Shown here one piece after another: positions 46,316-57,660 of a stretch of 64,000 nt of DNA. The stretch spans positions 414,271-478,270 of the forward strand of contig BDDD01000126.1 of assembly GCA_001972305.1 (NCBI GenBank). The letters run 5' to 3'. Position 1 is the stretch's first letter, and every line of letters begins with the position of its first letter. The stretch is from Cephalotus follicularis (Eukaryota > Streptophyta > Magnoliopsida > Oxalidales > Cephalotaceae). Both the position numbers and the translations under genes were made by a program. The notes under the pieces are model-generated. The model did no database searches and had not been told where the DNA came from. It saw only the letters and a list, made by a program, of their open reading frames with translations.

Positions 46316-46610
46316 TTTTTTTTTAGTTTGACGCACAACAATTAAAAAAAAATCATAATATAACGCATGTCGTAAACATGATTAAGAAAACTCCAGAAAT
46401 GAAATAAAAAAATCTTATGATGATGCACTAAAATATAATGATTTCTCAATTTGGTACATACGGTGAAAAAATCTTAATGTGGTGCACGTAATCAGCTGTC
46501 GTTAACAATTTTCTTCAATTTTATTAACGGCAGTTAATGACGTACGTTACAGTACGATTTTCTTTTCACTATAATGCGTCAAATTAAATTAAAAAAAAGA
46601 ATATTGTACA
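46316..46610. mobile_element. Possible MITE with T-rich inverted ends
   Basis: TTTTTTTTAGTTTGACGCAC at the left and, read inward from the right, TTTTTTTTAATTTAATTTGACGCATT are imperfect inverted repeats around 300 non-coding AT-rich bases. No target duplication is clear, so the element type is unknown. Confidence 0.3.
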
Positions 46611-47987
46611 TTAAATTAAGAAAAAAATTATTATTTTGTTGAGAAGGCTGACAAGATTTTTCCTTAATTTAAGTATGTAAAGACTAACAAGAAGAACAAT
46701 GAAGAGACGGCCAACACAATCTCATAGAGGAAAAATATATATGTAGGGTTTGGAGCACAAGCAAGCCCATGAGCAAAAGGGTATGTGAAATGTTCTAAAA
46801 ATTAATAGATATATATGACAACTTTTTCTAAGTGAGCGTGTTAGGTTTATTAATTAAAAGATATTCAAATTTTTAATATTATAAAATACAAATAAAACCG
46901 AGATGTGATGGAAATCCTGAAAACGCAATTTGGAGATCCTCTCAGAGTTTTATAGTTCATATTCTATTGTATATCATATAATTATTGTAAGTTCATCGGA
47001 AATGTGAGAAGTTGATCTCAACTCTACTCCAAAAATTATAGTTTATTATTTTATTTTATGAAATTTAAGCTTTAAATTCGGATCATACATATCAATTTTC
47101 AGATCAATCAGATAAATATATGAATAAGTTACTTTTTTACTGTAAATATGAAAATTATATGATAGTTAAAATTCTTACTTAAAAATATTCAATTGATTTA
47201 AAAATTGATATACCGTTTATTTATAAATTAAATCGATATACAATTGATTTCAAATCATATGATATTGTTTTTTGAGCAGCTCTCACATAAGTTATGTGAG
47301 AACATCTCTCATTTCCATTTCTTCCATATTTTATAGTTAATTATGCCAGAATTAATTAAATAATAGAGTAAACAATATGTAGCGAAATTAGTATCGACAT
47401 ATCTTTAGTCATGATTGTCCAAGTAAATACATACAAATTTGAATTTGAGTGAGAGATAGACAGAATTTTTTAACCTAAGTTTTTTACTGCAATAGTATTT
47501 ATAGATTATGTTATGGACCCTTATCAGAATCTAATCATGATTCACGATATCTTGATTTGTTCATTCCATCAAAGAACCAACTCATCCCGATGATCATGAT
47601 TTATTCTTATCATGACAACCCATAATCAAAGAGAAAAAATTAGGAATTAAATCAGATCACAATTTTTACCATGATAAGAAAGATTCAAAATATCCATGAT
47701 TTAGAAAATGAGCAATTTTATTGAACTACCACTTAATTGACAACTAAAATAAATACAAATTAAATATTCGATTCAATCGGAGTTCAATTTTAAAAGAATA
47801 AAATTGAATCATAATATTCTTTATTGAAATCAACTCATACAACTAATTGTATGTGTGTCATTCTACAAAAAAAATTCTCTTTTTACTCATCATATTTGTT
47901 TTTATTGTAGTTTTTTTTATAGTAGCCTGATAGATATATTTGTAAGAGCGCGCTAAGTTTGTTTGAAATCCATTTAGGAATGACAGC
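46611..47987. other. AT-rich intergenic DNA up to the gypsy insertion
   Basis: No gene or element was recognised. The last five bases, ACAGC at 47983-47987, may be the target duplication of the gypsy element. Confidence 0.45.
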
Positions 47988-48924
47988 TGTTGATACAGAA
48001 ATCCTTCTCTCAACAGTATCCTACGTGGAGAACTTTTATTTGTTAAGAGAAACGCTTGCAATGAATGCCTGGAGGAAGACTTCAATCTCGGACACCTGCA
48101 CAAAGTAACAAAAATTGTGGAAAGCCCAGGAGGTTGTTCTCCCGGGGACACTCCGACGCTCAAGTTAGACAAAGTGCAGATGAAACAATGTTCCTTGTAA
48201 TGCAAAAATGGCTGACCTTTGTTCAGTCTGTTGAACTTGTATTTATAGTGATGTTTCGTAACGGTTTGAGCGTGAAATTAGGAGGTAGTAGCTGTCCTCT
48301 AGGGAAATGCCGAGGATGATCTCTGCCAATAAATCCGTTGTTTCCTTTGTTGGTAGTTGGTTATGACACTATCTCTTCATTTGGATAAGTTCAAATCCCA
48401 AGAAATCAGGTGGAGTTAATCTCCTTATCCCATAGATAAGGCTGAGATCCTCCGCTGTAGGACTGTAGAGGGAATCGATTATGATGCTGCTGCCGAGGTC
48501 ATATGCCTCTTACTGTCCCCTTTTGCTCCTCAGTGGTGTGTGCTCAAGACGCCAGGTTCTCATTAATCCGAGGACGAAACCTTTCTTAACACGTCCGAGG
48601 AGGAGGTTGACAGTTTCTGTGTAGTGGAGGACGTGTCTCCTGTTTCGTGTCTGATAGATACTGTGGGCAGAGGAAGTCCTCGGCCCTGACGTTCTGGATG
48701 TGGTCTTCTGACTCAAAGTCCGAGCAGAGTCCTCGGACTTGAGGTCTCAGTATGTTCTCTTCGAAAGATAACGGTCCTCGGCTCTAGGTCCGAGAAGGAC
48801 GTTCTCGCCATGCGCGTGCTCCTCGGCACGACCTGTTGTCAAACTTCTAATTCCCCATGGACAGTTGGTCATGTCTGTAGTGGACACGTGTCCTTCTTAA
48901 TATTATCTTATTTTTCCTCCATCA
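47988..48924 (-). repeat. 3' LTR of the gypsy element
   Basis: 937 bp. Read on the minus strand it starts TGATGGAGGAAAAAT and ends TCTGTATCAACA. Internal phrases such as GTCCTCGG recur in direct and inverted form. Confidence 0.93.
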
Positions 48925-49352
48925 TATGCCCCCCTGGTCCTTGTTCACTGACCTTGGTCAGAGGAGGAGGATCAGAGTTGAGAGCCGTGGCCCGGGCAAG
49001 ACTCCTCTGCAGTACTTCCTGTTAGCTTTTCCTTGTATAAATGGGCTGAGGCTGAGAGTGTTGCCTTTGTTGTTCCTCTGACACAAAACCTTATCTGCCT
49101 GAACCGAGGACTAAAGCCTGCTCTTTGGTCTGTCTTCACTGTCATTAAGAGGCCTCGAGTTGTGAACCGTCATGATTAGCCTTTAAGTTGCGTACTTAAT
49201 ACGCTGCACACGTGGCATGCACAGAACGTCTCCCGCCTCTGCTTTTTCGTTTCCCGCGCCTGTCTCCTCATTTTCCGTGCATGATGTGACGATCTGTTTC
49301 CCAGCCATTGGATCTTTTGCGAGGTGGAGGGCCAGGATCCGAGATGGGGGTC

Positions 49353-49359
49353 TATAAAA
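49353..49359 (+). promoter_or_regulatory. TATA box for the antisense additional gene
   Basis: TATAAAA in the context GTCTATAAAAGC, followed by a CA/CT-rich leader (TTTTCACAACAAAAC). It lies about 215 bases before the ATG at 49570 and is on the plus strand, opposite to gag-pol. It therefore looks like an internal promoter separate from the LTR. Confidence 0.6.
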
Positions 49360-49569
49360 GCTTTTGTTCTTTTCACAACAAAACTTTCGCTTCTTCAACC
49401 TTAACAACTTACAGTGCTTTTGAGAGCTTGCCAAATTTGCAGTGCCTTCAGTACCCTATTCCAATCCCTTCGAATCAAAGTTTTTGGTAAGTTTCTGTCA
49501 TCTCTTTGCTTTCCCAAATCGCTCTAAGACTTTTTTCATTAGCAATTTCTTCTTCTTCTTTTCTAACTC

Positions 49570-52043
49570 ATGGCTAGTCAAGAACAGTCTAGTGGATCTT
49601 CTTCTACCTCTCCCCTGTCTGTCGAGCCTTTGGCCATGGTGGTTCCCACCGCTGAAAGGCCACTTGGTGTTGAGGGTTCTTTGGGGGCCGCGGTGGGTGA
49701 CCCTGATGCACCCACTGCAGAGGCCAATCCCCCCTCTGATGACTGTGTCTTTGGTATGAGCATCCTCAACCAAGCTGAGGTGAAAAATCTTTCTAGAAAA
49801 TACAACTTCCATCGTGGGTTGACCTACTATCTTCCCAAGGATCCTCGGATAGTTACCATGAGCCGAGAAGGTCTCTTTGTGGTCTTCGAAGGGGCACTTT
49901 CCCATGGTCTGAGGGTCCCAGTTCCTTCCTTTGCCATCTCGGTCTTAGTTAGCTTTAGTCTTCACCCTTCACTCCTTCAACCTCAGTCCTGGGGCTTCAT
50001 GATAGGCTTCCTTGTCAAGTGCATAGAGTCCGAGGTGGACGCGACTGTGAATCTTTTCAAAGAGTTTCACGTCCTCTCGGCCACCCCCAAAACGATCGGG
50101 TATTTTTTCAAGTCCCGTTCTGGGGTGAAAAAACTTCTCTTCAACCCTACCCAGTCCATAAAAAAATGGAGGAGGAAGTATTTCTTAATAAAAAACTTCG
50201 AAGGATTTACTTCCTCTCCCTGGTGCAATTCCTTGGATGTCAAATCTCTGAACAAGAGGTCTCGCCTGACCTCGGCTGAGAAGATAGGTCTTAGTAAACT
50301 CTTGGCCCTTGAGCCAGAGGATGTGAACTCCACCATTAGTGAGGATCATCTGATCCAGGCCGGACTGAGCGTAGTCCTCGGACAGGGATCCTCCTCGGAC
50401 GGATCTGAGAAGGACATCTCAGAGGGAGAGGGAGAACAAGATAGTCCTCTGCCCCCAATGTCGGAACAAAATTGTATAAAACCTTTGTCTCCTTCGTTCC
50501 TTCTGTTAATGCTATTTTTACTAACTTTTGCATTTTTGGATCTCTGACTCTAACTTTCTTGTCTTCTTTCAGCTATGACTCCTCGTCGCGACTTCTCTGC
50601 TATCATGAAGGCCACTAACCAGAGGAAGGCCCCTGCAACTACTGCGTCGAAGCCTAAGGCGAAAACTTCTGTGGCCGAGGGATCGAGGCCATAGGCCAAG
50701 ACTCCTCCCCCTGCTAGAGTGCCTATTGCTGCTGCTGAGAAGAGGAAGGAAGCAAGCAAAAGGGCTGCAGACAGCGCCCCCCCTGTTGTGCACGCTCCTC
50801 TGACAAAGAAGAGCAGAAAGGGGAAGACCGTCGATGGGACCAAGAAGGCACAGGAGGTCAAGGACGTGGCTGCCCTCGGATCAAGCTCCCAGGACCCAAT
50901 TATCATCCCTCCGACTCGGGAGGTAGATGAGCTGCTTAATGAGTTCGAGGGCATGGACTGCCACCAACTAAACCTCAATGGTCCTGGAGTCCCCCAAGCA
51001 ATCAGTCGGCTGGTCTTCTTTCCCATGGAGATGGAGGCAAGGTAGAGATGGTCCAACGAGGAGTTGGTGACCAATTGTCTGAGGAGCCACTTGAGGGTAA
51101 ATGATCTCTTCCTTAGTTGCCTTGATTTTTCTCGTGTTTTGGTTCTTCATAATTACTAACATTTGTATTCCTCTGACAGGCTCTGAACAACACTGAAATG
51201 CTTGTGGACAACTTCTCTGCAGTAGTAGGCAGGGACAGAGAGCTGAGGTCGAGCATGGCCACATTGGAAGAAACTGCTCGCTCGGCCCAAGCTCAACTGA
51301 ACGAGGTTCTCAAGGTTCATGAGTCCTTGGCTGAGGAGAAGAAGCAAGCGGTTGAGAACTTGGAGGAGGAGAGGGCCGAGAAGAAGGAGCTGGAGGCCAA
51401 GCTGAATCAAGCCGAGAAGAAAATCGATGACCTGGTGGCTAAGCTTGAGCGGCAGCAGAGGAGAGAGATGAAGCAGCAGAGGATAGAGTTGGAGCAGCTG
51501 AGGAGGGAAAAGAACCAGGCAGTGGCCGACTTTAAGAACTCAGAGGAGTTTAAGGAGTTTATAAGGTCCTCCGTGGAGGAGTTCAAGAGTTCGGACGAAT
51601 TCGATGAAGCAGTGTTCCTGGAAGCGGCCGAGTACTTTTGCCGGGGCTTCTATGCATGTAGGAATTGGGACTCTTCTCTGCAGCCCGAGTTCTCGCTGGA
51701 TGAAGTGGTGTATTGTCCCTCTGCCAATGCATTTGACTTCTACCCAAAGGGAATTGATGCAGTGGAGGAGAGGGTCCGTCAAAAGTTGGAGGAAGGAGCC
51801 TCGTCTGCCTTGGTGGATGATCCGGCTACTCCCACTTCTCCTGACGTAGTTATTCTTACTGAGGATCCTGCTGCCTCCTCGGGCCCTGCAACCGGCCCCT
51901 CTGCTCTTCCTTCTTCCCCAGCTCCAGAGGATATTTTTGTTGGCTTTGGCGATCCTCCTCTGCCCTCTGTTGAGGCCTTCTTTCCTCCTCCACCTCTTCA
52001 TGAAGATCCCTCGGCTGAGCAAGAAGATCCTCCTCAGCCTTAG
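49570..52043 (+). pseudogene. Antisense additional ORF of the gypsy element (gypsy-type transposon domain plus coiled coil)
   Basis: Three coding blocks lie on the strand opposite to gag-pol: 49570-50547, about 50573-51046 and 51181-52043. Spacers between them end in TTTCTTTCAG and TCTGACAG and look like introns. The first block holds the conserved domain seen in many plant gypsy elements and catalogued as a putative gypsy-type transposon domain (words YYLPKDPRIV, FSLHPSLLQPQSWGFMIGF, WRRKYFLIK). The second is Lys/Ala-rich. The third is a long coiled coil with a conserved ADFKNSEEF block and an acidic Pro tail, the same as at 33-872. A poly(A) signal lies at 52104-52109. The function is unknown; antisense additional genes are known in Tat-like elements. 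It is treated as a fossil. Confidence 0.8.
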
Positions 52044-53209
52044 TTTTTTTCTTTTGTCTTGTAATAGTTTTTAGTCTTCTTTCTTGTAATCTCTTTAAAC
52101 ATCAATAAAAGAATCTCTTTTTTCATTCTCTGGTCTTGGCTTTAAATTTTTCTTCTATGTGTTGTAGTTGATCTCTGCATACTTGTACTTGTTAATAATT
52201 CCCTTAGGAATTTTGTCTTCCATGGTGACCTCTGACTTCTCACACAAGTGAGCACTTAACCCCAAAAAAGCTTAAGTAACTTATCAAAAATATAAGTAAA
52301 AAAAGGCTTTGCCTTCTCGGACTTTATCCTCAATTGGTTGCTCGTGTGTTTGAGCTTTGAGTGTATATATGTGCTGATAGTTCCTTAGAACCTTTAACTT
52401 AGCTCAAACCACTAACCTTTCGTGGGCGAGGTCACTCAAGCTTTGATAGTCCTCGTAGGACCCTTTACTTCTAAAAATGCTTAAGTAATTATAAGAAAAC
52501 TTTTGTACTCACAGGTTGAGTTCTTGGTCAGCTCGGACAAGTTCCTATGGGTTTGCCGAGGAGAGTATCGTCTGACCTAAGATGGTTTAGGACAGGTCGG
52601 CTGAGCTTTCAGTCCACTTGGAGACACTTGTATTAAAGTGCTCAGTCCGACGAGCTTGATCGTTACGAGTTCCCATGGATTCGCCTTTCAAGTCACGATT
52701 TTAGGTCTGGTTGGACAAGTTCCCATGGTGTTGTCAACCAGTGTTTGCTCCCTTAGGAGTCTTAGTGCTTCCTTGGAAGTCTTTTAGGCCTGCTCCTCGG
52801 GAGGAGTCTTTGTTGATAAATATAGGTGCTCCTCGGAAGGAGTCTTTTGCATGCTCCTCGGATGGAGTCTTTTGTATGCTCCTCAGAAGGAGGCTTTTAG
52901 TATGTGCATCCTTGGATGCTCTTGAACGCCTGTTTCGCTTGTCTGTCTGAGACCTCGACTTGTGTTGGTTTTCTTTTTTGAGAATTAGCCTCCGTAAGGC
53001 TTAGGAAGCTTTAGATCTCTAAGTGCCCCCTTGGGGGCGTGGTCCGAGATACTTAGCTTAAGGCTGAGGGAGCTGATCGGTGGCTGTTCAGAGGTTTGAG
53101 GACATGAACATTGGACCTCCGGTCCCTTGTAAACTTGGAACTATAATATTGAACGCAAATCTTGGACAAATCTTGAAAAAATTCAAACTTCATTGAAAAT
53201 TTCTTACAA
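52044..53209. other. Non-coding spacer between additional gene and integrase, with a short repeat
   Basis: It holds the additional gene's poly(A) signal (AATAAA at 52104-52109). Near 52795-52890 are four tandem copies of a unit with GCTCCTCGGAAGGAGTCTTTTG. CTCCTCGG and its partner AGGAG can pair, so the array may fold. No gene is visible. Confidence 0.65.
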
Positions 53210-54175
53210 TTATTGATAGTACTTCCTCATATGCTCGGCATTCCAAGCTCTGGCAATCTCCCTACCCCCCAAAGTTTCAAGTTTGAATGTTCCTGGGCGG
53301 AGGACCCTTTTGATTTTGTATGGTCCTTCCCAGGAAGGGGCTAGCTTTCCTCTGGTACCAGTAGGATCTGCAACCGCTGAGTTACGTAGGATTAGATCTC
53401 CTTGCCTTAGTGGTCTTGGGCTTACTCTTTTGTTGTAGTAGCGGCTTACCCTCTGCTGGTAGGCTGCAACTCTGATCACAACCTTATCTCTGAGTTCTTC
53501 CACTAGGTCGAGGAGGCATCTAAGCCCTTCTTCATTGTTGTCTTCAGTAAAGTGCACAACTCTAGGAGATTGCATTCCAACCTCCACTGGTATCATAGCC
53601 TCTGCTCCGAAACATAAACTGTATGGGGATTCTCCTGTTGTAGTCCGAGGAGTGATTCTGTATGCCCATAATACACTTGGTAGTTTCTCGGTCCACCTTC
53701 CTTTTCTGTCTTCTAGGCGCTTTTTCAAGCCCGAGATGATTTCTCTGTTGATCACCTCGGCTTGACCATTACTTTGAGGGTAGGCTACTGAGGCTAGCCT
53801 ATGCTCTATTCTCCATTCTCTGCAAAAGTCTTGGAAGACTTGGCAATCAAACTGCTTACCATTATCTGTGATAATCGTCCTCGGAACTCCAAATCCGTAG
53901 ATTATTGACTTCCATACAAAGCTCTCTGTGTTCTTCTCTGTAATTATGGCCAAAGGTTCTGCTTTCACCCACTTAGTGAAGTAGTCGACCGCTACAATGA
54001 GAAACTTCCTCTGGCCTGTTGCCATAGGTAATGGTCCGACGAAGTCCATTCCCCACTGTGCGAAGGGCCACGGGGCCGTTATTGATGTCAGAGGTTGAGA
54101 AGGCCTTCTACTTATGTTGGCGTTCCTCTGACACTTGTCACACTTCCTCACTAAGTTTATAGCATCTTGATGCAT
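53210..54175 (-). pseudogene. gypsy integrase region
   Basis: An open stretch of 321 codons. The end of the zinc-binding domain is CDKCQRNANISRRP. The catalytic core shows D in QWGMDFVGPLP, D in TIITDNGKQF and E in NGQAEVINREI. The C-terminal region ends with a GPYKIKRVLRPGTFKLETL chromodomain-free tail. Part of a broken element. Confidence 0.9.
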
Positions 54176-54355
54176 GGTCGTTCAGTAGTAACCTTGCCTT
54201 AACAGCTTGTGAGATAAAGTCCTGCCCCCAGTGTGGTTGCCACAAATTCCTTCATGGACCTCTCTTAGGGCGTAGTCGGCCTCCGAGGGGTTCAGGCACC
54301 TTAGCCAAGGAAATGAGAAAGACCTTTTGTAGAGGATCCCATCTTGGAATTGGAA

Positions 54356-55715
54356 TCAGTTTGCTCTGTAAACTAGCTTCCTCGCCTCCACAGGGTCCTC
54401 GGGCAGGATCCCGTCCCTTATCCAATTAATAAAGGGAGTCATCCAATTTGGCCCCTGAGGTACATCTATGTCCATTACCTCTGCTTGAGAGATGGTTGGA
54501 CGATCCAGGTAGTCAACTAGCACTGTTTGATTTTTCTCCAGCTCCTCTGCTGTTGCTAGCTTTGACAATTGGTCTACTCTGACGTTCTCTGCTCTGGGCA
54601 CTTTCATAATTCTCAAAACTTCGAAGGCTGACTTCATGCCCTGAAAATGGGATAAGTATTTCATCATAAGGTCTTGTCTGGCCTCATACTCCCCATTCGC
54701 CAAACAAACTACTAGCTGAGAATCACTCGAGACTTCTATCCTCTGTACCTCAGAGTGCTTCGCAATTGTCAGTCCAGCTATCAGAGCTTCCCAATCAGCT
54801 TCGTTATTTGTAGCTTTGAATTTGAACCTCAGAGCATACTCCAACGTCCAACCATCTGGACTTGTCAATACTAACCCTGCCACTCACTGCGCCCGAGGTG
54901 GCCGCAAGGTACAAATACAGGTCTTCTCCATCCTTAGGTTTTGAGATCAAAGGAGGAGAAGCCAAGTATTCCTTCAACTTGTCGAAGGCTGCTTGACAGT
55001 CGTCGGACCATGAGAATCCCTTGGGGTCTCTAAGTATTTTAAAGAAGGGAAGGCACTTCTCTGCAGATTTGGACATAAACCTGCTCAGGACTGCAATCTT
55101 CCCATTTAACCTCTGGACATCCCTGATGGTTTGAGGTGGCCTCATGCTTTGAATTACCGAGATCTTCTCTGGGTTGGCCTCTATTCCTCTGCTAGAGACC
55201 ATGAATCCGAGAAACTTTCCCGAGGTGACCCCAAACGTGCACTTGGACGGATTGAGCTTCATATTATACTTCCTCAGCACTTCAAACGTCTCCTCCAAGT
55301 CTTTTACGTGGGGGCTCCTGGCTGGAGTTTTGACGAGCATATCGTCTATGTACACCTCCATATTCTTCCCAATTTGAGGTTCAAAAATTTTGTTCACCAG
55401 ACGTTGGTAGGTGGCCCCTGCATTCTTCAAGCCAAAGGGCATAACCTTGTAGCAGTACATTCCTCAGTCTGTTATGAATGTTGTCTTGTCTTCATCAGAC
55501 TTGTACATGGGAATTTGGTTATATCCCGAATAGGCGTCCAAGAAGCTCAATATTCTGTAACCCGAGGTTGCGTCTACCAGCTGGTCTATCTTTGGGAGAG
55601 GGAAGTGATCCTTTGGGCAGGCTTTGTTGAGATCCATGAAGTCTATGCACATCCTCCATTTTCCATTGGCTTTTTTGACCAACACCGGATTTGCTAGCCA
55701 GTCCGAGTAGTGCAC
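54356..55715 (-). pseudogene. gypsy reverse transcriptase and RNase H region
   Basis: Reverse transcriptase shows WRMCIDFMDLNKACPKD, then PFGLKNAGATYQRLVNKIF and the catalytic VYIDDMLVK. The archaeal-like RNase H shows FKATNNEADWEALIAGL, SDSQLVV and ENVRVDQLSKLA. The presence of this second-type RNase H places the element in the Tat lineage. Broken; fossil. Confidence 0.88.
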
Positions 55716-55769
55716 TTCTCTGATAAAACCTGTCTGCAGCAGCTTGCTTACCTCCTCGGCTATTGCCTG

Positions 55770-56624
55770 CTACCTCTCAGGTGCAAAGTTCCTCTTCTTT
55801 TGCCTGGTCGGCGGCCTAGCTGGGTCCACGCTTAGTTTGTGAACCATTACATTTGGAATGATGCCAGGGACCTCCTCTGCCGACCACGCAAAAACATCTT
55901 TATTATCTCGGAGGAATGTTATTAACTCCCCCTTCTCCGCCTCTCCAAGTTGTGAGCCAACTTGGAGTATTCTCTCTGTGTTGCCCTCTTCTATGGGCAC
56001 TTGGAGGACATCCTCGACAGGCTGTGAACGCTCTGGTTCTACATCACCTATGAGCTCCACGTTCGCTATGGGGAGAACCTTGCCCTTACCCTTGTCCGAG
56101 ATGGCAGTTTTATAACATCGCCTTGCCACCTCTTGGTCTCCTCTGACCTCCCCCACGCCAAACCTTGTGGGAAACTTCATCAACAAGTGTCTAGTGGACA
56201 CTATGGCTTCCAACAAGTTCAGACCTGGTCGCCCCACTATAGCATTGTATGGGCTTGGGGTATCCACTACCAGGAATGTCATCTCTACCTGAGTTTGACG
56301 TAGGGTCGTGCCTGCAACCACGGATAGGTTGATAGATCCCAGAGGATGTATCGTCTCACCTGCAAAACCAATCAGTGGGGTTTTAACGGGCTTCAGCTGG
56401 TCGGCCGGTATCCTCAGCTGATCAAATGCATATTTGTACAGGATATCGGCCGAGCTGCCACTATCTATGAGGATCCTTTTCATGGTAAAGAGTTCCACCA
56501 GAAGAGTCACCATTACTGGATCATCGTGAGGAAGATGTACTCCCTCATAGTCCGCCTCCGAGAAGGTTATCACCTCCTCATCTCCTCCAGTTCTGAGCCT
56601 TTTGCTGTGAGGGACTTGTTGCAC
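55770..56624 (-). pseudogene. gypsy aspartic protease region
   Basis: The active-site block is RILIDSGSSADILY and the flap region is PLIGFAGETIHPLG, followed by NAIVGRPGLN. The linker towards reverse transcriptase carries FAWSAEEVPGI and LSVDPARPPTRQKKR. It matches 1605-2330 of the left copy closely. Confidence 0.9.
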
Positions 56625-57660
56625 AGCAAGGGACTGTCTCCCATAGGCCTTTCTTGCATTTGAGTGGTCGCCTCCAGACGCGACCCCCCAGAGATGGTGT
56701 GGATAACACCTCTGGGTTGCTACTGTTGCTGCTCCCTTTGCTGCCGAGGAGCCTCTTCTCTTCTCTGCTCTCTTCTTCCCTGAGGAGCATCTCTGTCCAC
56801 ATACTTGCGCAGGTGTCCCTTTCTAATCAGGTCCTCAATCTGATTTTTTAGTTGCCTGCACTCCTCTGTATCGTGGCCGTGGTCACGATGATACCGGCAG
56901 TACTTCTCCACATTCCTGTTCTCTGCAGGGGTCCTCAACTTCTCAGGCCACTGGAAAGGGACCTTATCTTGCTCCACAGCAAGTATCCTGGTTCGTGTGT
57001 CCAGGAGGGGGGCAAAGGTGTTGTAAGATGGGATTGGGGCCCCTCCCCTGGACGAACCCTCTCATCTGGAAAGCTTATGTCTGAGGTCTTCCTTTGACAA
57101 GTCTGACCTGTCTTTCCTCTTTTCTCTTCTCTCGGGAGCATTTCGTGAATGCTCCCTTCTCTCCTCTTGAAGGCCAGACCAAGGTGTCTTTTGTTTCCTA
57201 GCCACCATCTCTTCCTCGGCGATGACATACCTCTCCACCCTTTTCAGCAGGTCTGCCATGTCCTTGGCTGGTATCTTCAATAGAGAGAAGGTGAACGACG
57301 AGTTGCTCCTCAGCCCATTGTTCAAAACTGCCAGAGCAAAGGAAGGCTCCAAGTCTTTCACCGTGAGTGATTCCTTGTTGAACCTGGTGAGGTAATCTCT
57401 CAGCGACTCATCTTTACCCTGCACCACGTTGATGAGGTGGGTGGAGTTTCTCCTTTGCGTGGTGCTGTTGAGGAACTTAGTCACGAACAGTTCCGTAAAC
57501 TGATCGAAGCTCTTCACTGAATTCCTCACCAAGGTAAAATACCATGACTGGGCTGCTCCAATCAAGGTCACTGGGAATCCTCGGCAAAGCATGGCGTCCG
57601 AGGCCTGATGCATCCACATAGCTTGAATATGGGTGCGCACATGTTGGATGGGGTCCGTGG
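56625..57660 (-). pseudogene. gypsy gag, C-terminal part
   Basis: It contains the capsid words LIGAAQSWYFTLVRNSVKSF and FNKESLTVKDLEPSFALAVL. The zinc-knuckle-like CRYHRDHGHDTEEC follows, with a Lys/Arg/Glu-rich tail. The upstream half of gag lies beyond the nested copia element. Confidence 0.88.

Noticed and set aside
49183-49905. Minus-strand ORFs upstream of and across the antisense additional gene
   Set aside because: They overlap a TATA box, a leader and a conserved plus-strand domain; the plus-strand reading is repeated in the left element copy.
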